Part shown: positions 6,426-10,763 of the stretch, piece after piece | Numbering within the stretch: the stretch's first letter is position 1 | How the letters are laid out: each line of letters opens with the position of its first letter | Origin: Anaerolineaceae bacterium | GTDB taxonomy: Bacteria > Chloroflexota > Anaerolineae > JAAYZQ01 | NCBI GenBank assembly: GCA_012514775.1 | Contig: JAAYZQ010000595.1 | Coordinates: 1-10,763, forward strand | Reading direction: 5' to 3' | DNA length: 10,763 nucleotides | Notes under the pieces: generated by a model | Told to the model about the DNA's origin: nothing | The model's input: the letters and a program-made list of their open reading frames with translations, nothing else | Database searches by the model: none | Made by a program: the position numbers and the translations under genes

Positions 6426-6504
6426 GAAAGCGATTCCCCAGAGGCCAGGTGCTCGGCCGCCAACCGATCGCCTGGAAATTCGTCCCCGCGGAACGGCCCA
6501 GGGA

Positions 6505-6534
6505 ACGTTTGCCAAACGCGCCTTGTGCTACACT
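6505..6534 (+). promoter_or_regulatory. Candidate promoter P3 for the small gene and secreted genes
   Basis: TACACT (6529-6534) is preceded by TGC (extended -10 pattern). The -35 position holds only a poor ACGTTT/CGTTTG, and TTGCCA (6509-6514) is spaced too close (14 bp). Placement after the terminator and about 57 bp before the small gene supports a start here. The sequence does not resemble P1/P2. Confidence 0.35.
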
Positions 6535-6590
6535 GTCTGCGGCCATCGTTCCAACGACGCGACGTAGCCATGACCTGGATCGGGGATAAT

Positions 6591-6812
6591 ATGTCTGAGC
6601 CACCAACCACCTCGTATACACCGTCTCGATCTCATCAGTCGCAATTGTTCAGCGTGCGCCTGTGGCTAGAAGACCTCGGGGAGGGGCGCAGCGAATGGCG
6701 CGGCCAGGTGCAAGACGTGCGCACCGGCGAGAGGCGCTACTTTCGGGATTGGGCAAGGCTGGTTGCCTGCCTGCAAGAGATGCTTGACACGAGGTCCGCC
6801 GGCACGCAGTGA
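6591..6812 (+). CDS. Small EWRG/RYFR-type protein of unknown function
   Basis: A 73-aa protein. After a polar, low-complexity N-terminus (about residues 1-18) comes FSVRLWLED (20-28), then SEWRGQVQDVRTGERRYF (34-51), then a predicted helix RDWARLVACLQEML. I recognise this layout (a beta strand with 'VRxW', EWRGxVxxxxTGExRYF, and a terminal helix) as a recurrent small protein in Chloroflexota, often beside BTAD/STAND regulators. Its role is not established as far as I know. GGGG (6582-6585) precedes the ATG by 5 nt. An in-frame ATG at 6570 would add 7 residues but lacks a ribosome site. The stop is 21 bp before the next ATG, in the same frame, so it is probably co-transcribed with propeller B. 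A truncated copy lies at 1755-1892. Confidence 0.75.
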   Translation: MSEPPTTSYTPSRSHQSQLFSVRLWLEDLGEGRSEWRGQVQDVRTGERRYFRDWARLVACLQEMLDTRSAGTQ

Positions 6813-8263
6813 AAGCTATCAAGGAGGAAGAGCATGAGTCGCAGAGCAGCATCCCTGTCGTTCGTCCTGGTCCTCATGCTGGCCGTGGTCGCCCACGCTG
6901 GCCCTTCCCTTTCGTTTGACCGCTTCTTCTTGACCTCGGTCGACGATCTCTCGTGGCCGTCCAGCCAGACCGTGGTGGATGCCAAGGGCGGGGTTCACGC
7001 CACGTTCTATGACGAGCAATGGGTGTACTATGCCCATTGCGCGGCGGACTGCGGGAACCCGGCCAACTGGGCGCGAACGGCCATCGACGCGGCGGGAACC
7101 TACGACTCGCTCAACTACCCCGCCCTCGCCGTCGACGCCGGGGGCCATCCACGCCTGCTGCGCTACAAGGATTCGGCGTACGTCTATGCCGAGTGCGAGG
7201 CCGGTTGCACGCAGGCCGGCAATTGGACGAGCGTGACGGTGCCGATGGAGGACCAGGCGTACGTTATGTCTCCTGACAATGCGCGCTATTTTGCGCTGGA
7301 TACGCAGGGCCGCCCGCGTTTCGTCGCCGAGTTCTACGATGGCGGGTTCGTGTACGCGGCCTGCGACGCGAACTGTACGACAGCGGCCAACTGGCACGAC
7401 GCCCTGATCGATTTCGGCCAGCGTGTCTATTTCGACGGCCCGCAGCTCGCCCTGAACGGCAGCGATCAGCCGCGCGTGGTCGCCATCGACGGCGCCGAGC
7501 AGTTGGTGTACGCCCAGTGCGACGCCAACTGCGCCCAGGCCGCGAACTGGACCCGGGTGACGCTGTACGGCGGCATCGGAAGGCCGATGTACGACGACCC
7601 GACCTATTCGCTGCGGCTGGACGCCGCGGGCCGGCCTCGCATCGCCTTTTACCCCGCCGACGCGAGCGACACGAACCTGTACTATGCCTGGAGCAACGCC
7701 AATTACACCTCCGCCGCAAGCTGGTCCGAGTACGGCCTCGTGCTGCCGCCGGCCGACAGGCGCACCCTCGACCTGGCCATCGACGGGGCAGGCCGGCCGC
7801 GGGTGGCCTTTGCCACGGGGGAGGGGGACTTGGACCTGGCGGAATGCACCGCCAACTGCGAGTCTGCTGCCGCGGCCTGGCAGGTCGAACACGTCGAAAC
7901 CAACGACGAGCTGAACGCCAGCGACCCACTGCCCCCCGATCCGGGCTGCCAGGTGTCTTCCTGGCTGGTGGGGGACTATCCCTCGCTGGCGCTGGACGGT
8001 GCGGGCAGTCCGACCGTCTCCTACTATGCCCGGAACGTCCAGTCGTGCAATGGTCACGCCTCGAACAACGCCTGGACCATTCGCCTGGCGACGGCCGGCA
8101 CCACACCGCACGTGGATTACGACTGGCGGGTGTATCTGCCCCTTACCCTCCGCTGAGCCGGGGCAAGGAAGGAAGCGAGCCATGGGAAAGCGACGCTCTT
8201 TCGCCCTGGCCGTGGCGCTCGCCTTGCTGCTCGCCTTGCTGGCGGCGGCGATGGCGGCCGCCG
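6691..8263 (+). repeat. Duplicated block, copy 2 (small gene, propeller B, head of PD40 gene)
   Basis: The intact counterpart of 1758-3364, with the same order and spacing. The best conserved parts are the ribosome-site leader before the propeller ATG, 7193-7244, and 7821-7972. The last differs from 2921-3072 at only two of 152 bases, both synonymous. Confidence 0.85.
6834..8156 (+). CDS. Secreted seven-bladed propeller-like protein with CxxxC loops, copy B
   Basis: 440-aa paralogue of the product of 1913-3256. The ATG at 6834 has AGGAGG (6822-6827) 6 nt upstream. A signal peptide spans residues 1 to about 22 (MSRRAASLSF, hydrophobic core, AHA). Seven repeats begin at about residue 44. CxxxC loops are C69/C73, C121/C125, C177/C181, C229/C233 and C338/C342, again absent from repeat 5 (SNANY). 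C372 and C405 are extra cysteines near the end. The tail is YDWRVYLPLTLR. Differences from A concentrate just after the signal peptide (A has about seven more residues), at the repeat 1-2 join and at 245-257. The loops themselves are conserved. The gene sits 21 bp after the small gene and 25 bp before the large secreted gene, so the three look like one operon. The fold call rests on repeat count and periodicity, not on a family match. Confidence 0.9.
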   Translation: MSRRAASLSFVLVLMLAVVAHAGPSLSFDRFFLTSVDDLSWPSSQTVVDAKGGVHATFYDEQWVYYAHCAADCGNPANWARTAIDAAGTYDSLNYPALAVDAGGHPRLLRYKDSAYVYAECEAGCTQAGNWTSVTVPMEDQAYVMSPDNARYFALDTQGRPRFVAEFYDGGFVYAACDANCTTAANWHDALIDFGQRVYFDGPQLALNGSDQPRVVAIDGAEQLVYAQCDANCAQAANWTRVTLYGGIGRPMYDDPTYSLRLDAAGRPRIAFYPADASDTNLYYAWSNANYTSAASWSEYGLVLPPADRRTLDLAIDGAGRPRVAFATGEGDLDLAECTANCESAAAAWQVEHVETNDELNASDPLPPDPGCQVSSWLVGDYPSLALDGAGSPTVSYYARNVQSCNGHASNNAWTIRLATAGTTPHVDYDWRVYLPLTLR

Positions 8264-10710
8264 TCGTGAATGCACCTCTCGATGGCAGCGAAGGCCGGAC
8301 AGAGACGGGGGACCAAGCGCCGCCCGAGACCCCGTCCCGGCCCGACCCGCGGGCCGGCAACGCCCCGCCGGCCATGGAAGGGTACATTTGCTTCCAGTCG
8401 GACCGCGACGACGTACCCCACTACCAGGAGAGCAACGAGATTTATCGCATGAACGCCGACGGGAGCGGGCAGATCCGGCTGACCCACAATTCCGCCGAGG
8501 ACTACACGTGCAGTTGGTCGCCGGATGGGAGCCAGATCGTCTTTGCCTCGGAGCGCGACGGCGCCGCAGAAATCTATGTGATGAACGCCTATGGGGACGG
8601 GCAGAAGCGGCTGACGCACAACAACGTCGATGACGTGTATCCCGAGTGGTCGCCGGACGGCACCAAGATCGTGTTCGCCTCGCGGCAGGACGGAGATCTC
8701 GAGATCTGGACGATGAACCCCGACGGCAGCGGCGCTACGCAACTGACCTTTAACACCGCGAACGATTCGCACCCCAGTTGGTCGCCCAACGGGAAGTACA
8801 TCGCCTTTGTCTCAGACCGGGACGGCGTCTTGACCGAGATCTATATCATGAATGCCGACGGCAGCGCGCAAACCAGGCTGACGCACGACGACGTGGACAA
8901 CTGGTATCCCCAGTGGTCGCCGGACAGCACCCAGATCCTCTACTACCACCGCCCCGACGATTACCACGAGGACAACGAGGTGTGGCGCATAAACGCCGAC
9001 GGCAGCGACCCGGTCCCGTTGACCGGTGGTCCCGGCCCCAACTGGTCCGCGGTGTACTCGCCCGATGGCCGGTCCATCGCCTTCTCATCGCTTCGCGACG
9101 GCGATAGGGAAATCTATGTCATGAGCGCCGATGGCAGCGGCCAGACCAACATCACCAACCGGCACGACAGCAGCGACCTGGTGCCGTCGTGGATCGGCAG
9201 CCTGGCGCCCATCGGTCCGGGCCGGACCATCACCCTGACGGGCACGGGGTTCACACCGGACGCGCTGGTTGTGCCGGTCGGCACACAGGTGACCTGGTAC
9301 AATGCCACGGGCCAGACGCACATCCTGCTGGTTGGCTCCCGGGCTCGCCTCTATCTGCCGCTGGTGATGCGCGGGGCCTGGAGCGCGGTGGTCGGGGAGG
9401 GCACCGCCGATGGCGGCCTTTCGGGCGAGCCCGGCATTGCTCCGCGGGCCACGCCCGGGACCGGTGGCGGGTCTTTCGTCGTCACCCTGGGGCCGGGAGA
9501 GAGGTTTGCCCACGTGTTGGCCACGCCGGGCGAAACTCGCTATCACCTGGAGACGTCACCCTACCACAGGGGAGTGATCAGCGTGCTCTCCAAGGAAGAG
9601 TATTGCACCGGCCAGGATGCCATCACCGCCGGCTCGCTGGAGGCTGCGCGCCTGGCGCTCGAGGCCGGCGCGGACGAGGTGTCGTTGAGCCCGGCCGGCT
9701 GCGTACGCTATAGCCGCGTCACGTCGGGCACGATGGTCGTCCACGAGGAGCTGACGGCCAGCGACTGGACCATGGAAACCTGGGACCACACGATTACCCA
9801 GTCACACGGGCTGCGCGACGCGGACATGGACGGATTCTTCGAGTGGCGGTCTTACGTGGAGCATGCGGCTCTGCCCGGCGACCAGCGCGTCATCATCAGC
9901 GTGTACTCGCCGGTGACCACCTACCTTGCACGCCGGGAGATCTACCAGCGGCTGGACGCCGAGGCCATGCGTGTCCTGTGGGAAGAAGACGCGGGAGAGG
10001 GGCTCGCCCTGGTGGCCGACTTCCAGGCGAGCACGACAGACCGGTACACCGCCACCCTGCCCGGCACATCGACGTTCGTGGGCCGCCGGGCCTCCGTGGC
10101 GGACGCATGTTCCGACGAGAACCTGGATCTGATCCGGCAGAGGCTGGCGGAAGCAATCCAGCAGGGGATCGAGTGCATGAACAAGTACGGCAGGCCGGAC
10201 CTAGCCGTCAAGCTGGCCCACAACTATGCCACGCGGCGGTTCATCATTGGCTGTTCAAGCTGTACCGACCAGGCGCAAATCAACATTTGGCCCGATCCGA
10301 CGATGCCGGTGATCCTGACCGTGTGCGACGAGTTCTTCAAGGGGGATGCGAACTGGCAGCGCTCCACGCTGTTTCACGAGATGGAGCACCTGTCGGAGCC
10401 GCCTCACGACCCGACCATCGAGGATCAGGCGGGCGACAAGAACTGGGAAGTGGATCCCATCTATGCCTGCGAGTCCATGTGCTTCAACAGCGCGGCCACC
10501 AAGTGTTCGTGCGCCACCTGCCTGAGAAGCACGAAATGTAACCAACGGTGTGCCTCCCTCGCAGAGTGCGATCCGGAGCTGGGGGCGCAGTGCCTGTGCC
10601 CCAGCCGCCGGAAGTGGTACAACACCTTTGGCGAGTGCGCCGTGGCGTGCCCGAGCGGGCTGGCCTGCTTCGGGTCCACCTGCAAGACCTATGACGTTTC
10701 GTGCCGGTAG
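8182..10710 (+). CDS. Large secreted protein: PD40 propeller, cupredoxin-like domain, HExxH metallopeptidase-like domain, Cys-rich tail
   Basis: This 842-aa exported protein uses the ATG at 8182 because AAGGAAGG (8165-8172) precedes it and a signal peptide follows (MGKRR, then an Ala/Leu-rich core to about residue 30). Residues 67-337 hold six TolB-like PD40 repeats (EIYxMNADGSGxxRLT, then WSPDGxxIxF). Residues 346-469 resemble a cupredoxin split by an insert of about 44 residues carrying YLPLVMR (391-397). H380 may be kept, but the usual C-H-M copper ligands read L456, S459 and H462, so copper binding is unlikely. Residues 470-625 are unassigned, with a calcium-loop-like DADMDGFFE (546-554). 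From 640 the layout (C, then CDEFF, HEMEH at 732-736, DPIYAC at 758-763) suggests a zinc metallopeptidase of M35/aspzincin type with D758 as the possible third ligand (inference). The last 80 residues contain 15 cysteines. An eroded copy lies at 3276-3409. Confidence 0.85.
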   Translation: MGKRRSFALAVALALLLALLAAAMAAAVVNAPLDGSEGRTETGDQAPPETPSRPDPRAGNAPPAMEGYICFQSDRDDVPHYQESNEIYRMNADGSGQIRLTHNSAEDYTCSWSPDGSQIVFASERDGAAEIYVMNAYGDGQKRLTHNNVDDVYPEWSPDGTKIVFASRQDGDLEIWTMNPDGSGATQLTFNTANDSHPSWSPNGKYIAFVSDRDGVLTEIYIMNADGSAQTRLTHDDVDNWYPQWSPDSTQILYYHRPDDYHEDNEVWRINADGSDPVPLTGGPGPNWSAVYSPDGRSIAFSSLRDGDREIYVMSADGSGQTNITNRHDSSDLVPSWIGSLAPIGPGRTITLTGTGFTPDALVVPVGTQVTWYNATGQTHILLVGSRARLYLPLVMRGAWSAVVGEGTADGGLSGEPGIAPRATPGTGGGSFVVTLGPGERFAHVLATPGETRYHLETSPYHRGVISVLSKEEYCTGQDAITAGSLEAARLALEAGADEVSLSPAGCVRYSRVTSGTMVVHEELTASDWTMETWDHTITQSHGLRDADMDGFFEWRSYVEHAALPGDQRVIISVYSPVTTYLARREIYQRLDAEAMRVLWEEDAGEGLALVADFQASTTDRYTATLPGTSTFVGRRASVADACSDENLDLIRQRLAEAIQQGIECMNKYGRPDLAVKLAHNYATRRFIIGCSSCTDQAQINIWPDPTMPVILTVCDEFFKGDANWQRSTLFHEMEHLSEPPHDPTIEDQAGDKNWEVDPIYACESMCFNSAATKCSCATCLRSTKCNQRCASLAECDPELGAQCLCPSRRKWYNTFGECAVACPSGLACFGSTCKTYDVSCR

Positions 10711-10726
10711 AGCCGGCGCCGGGAGG

Positions 10727-10763
10727 GGCCGAGCAGGCGCTCGGCGAGCCCGGGCAGCGGGGA
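10727..10763. repeat. Right-edge copy of the 37-bp cassette-boundary sequence
   Basis: Matches 1605-1641 in 36 of 37 bases and includes the hairpin GCCGAG (10728-10733) and CTCGGC (10740-10745). It follows the stop of the large secreted gene by 16 bp, with a 10-bp palindrome CCGGCGCCGG at 10713-10722 between. Without a T run it is not a clear terminator. In copy 1 the same sequence is followed within about 50 bp by promoter P1. Confidence 0.85.

Noticed and set aside
3950..6610. Long minus-strand open frame (886 codons) opposite the regulator
   Set aside because: Mirror frame of a GC-rich gene. It has low-complexity Arg/Gln/Pro/Gly composition, no recognisable domain and no ribosome site. 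The + strand has a complete, motif-rich protein.
6784..6812. TTGACA (6784-6789) as a separate promoter for propeller B
   Set aside because: No -10-like sequence lies 16-18 bp downstream. The site is inside the small gene and the matching position in copy 1 is not conserved.
1556..10763. Composite transposon bounded by the 37-bp repeats
   Set aside because: There is no transposase or integrase, no terminal inverted repeats and no target-site duplication. The repeats are better explained as part of the tandemly duplicated unit.

Overview
The window is high-GC bacterial DNA, most likely from Chloroflexota (Anaerolineae/Caldilineae-like). This assignment is inferred from three things I recognise from that phylum. 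The first is a Tyr-Leu-Pro-Leu (YLPL) motif at or near the C-terminus of secreted proteins. The second is a large BTAD/SARP-type regulator with NB-ARC ATPase and TPR domains. The third is a tiny protein of the EWRGxVQ...TGExRYFR type beside it. No rRNA, tRNA, CRISPR array, transposase or integrase is visible.

Left part. Positions 1-291 hold about 4.5 tandem copies of a 64-bp repeat arranged as an A-B dimer, with two alternative 16-bp palindromes per unit. A minus-strand NAD-dependent epimerase/dehydratase gene (383-1432, TTG start) follows. It has a near-consensus sigma70 promoter (TTGACA, 17 bp, TATACT) at 1522-1550. A 9-bp hairpin and a doubtful 33-codon ORF lie just beyond its stop.

Right part (1556 to the end, all + strand). 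This is a duplicated cassette. The complete copy runs: promoter P2 (3435-3463), BTAD/NB-ARC/TPR regulator (3512-6385), hairpin terminator (6402-6425), small EWRG-type protein (6591-6812), secreted seven-bladed Cys-looped propeller protein B (6834-8156), and a large secreted protein (8182-10710). The large protein combines TolB-like PD40 repeats, a degenerate cupredoxin-like domain, a HExxH metallopeptidase-like domain and a Cys-rich tail. The first copy is eroded: promoter P1 (1688-1716), a truncated remnant of the small gene (1755-1892), an intact propeller gene A (1913-3256), and a scrap of the large gene made of its first ~85 bases joined to ~52 bases from near its 3' end (3276-3409). P1 and P2 share a dyad over the -10 box. 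A 37-bp sequence upstream of P1 reappears at the right edge (10727-10763), suggesting that another unit begins outside the window.

Inferred working model: the regulator senses an unknown signal through its STAND ATPase and TPR parts, the two copied promoters may be controlled together, and the outputs are exported proteins with disulfide-rich propellers and a possible metalloprotease. The function of the cassette is not known to me. Protein identities quoted are by-eye estimates.
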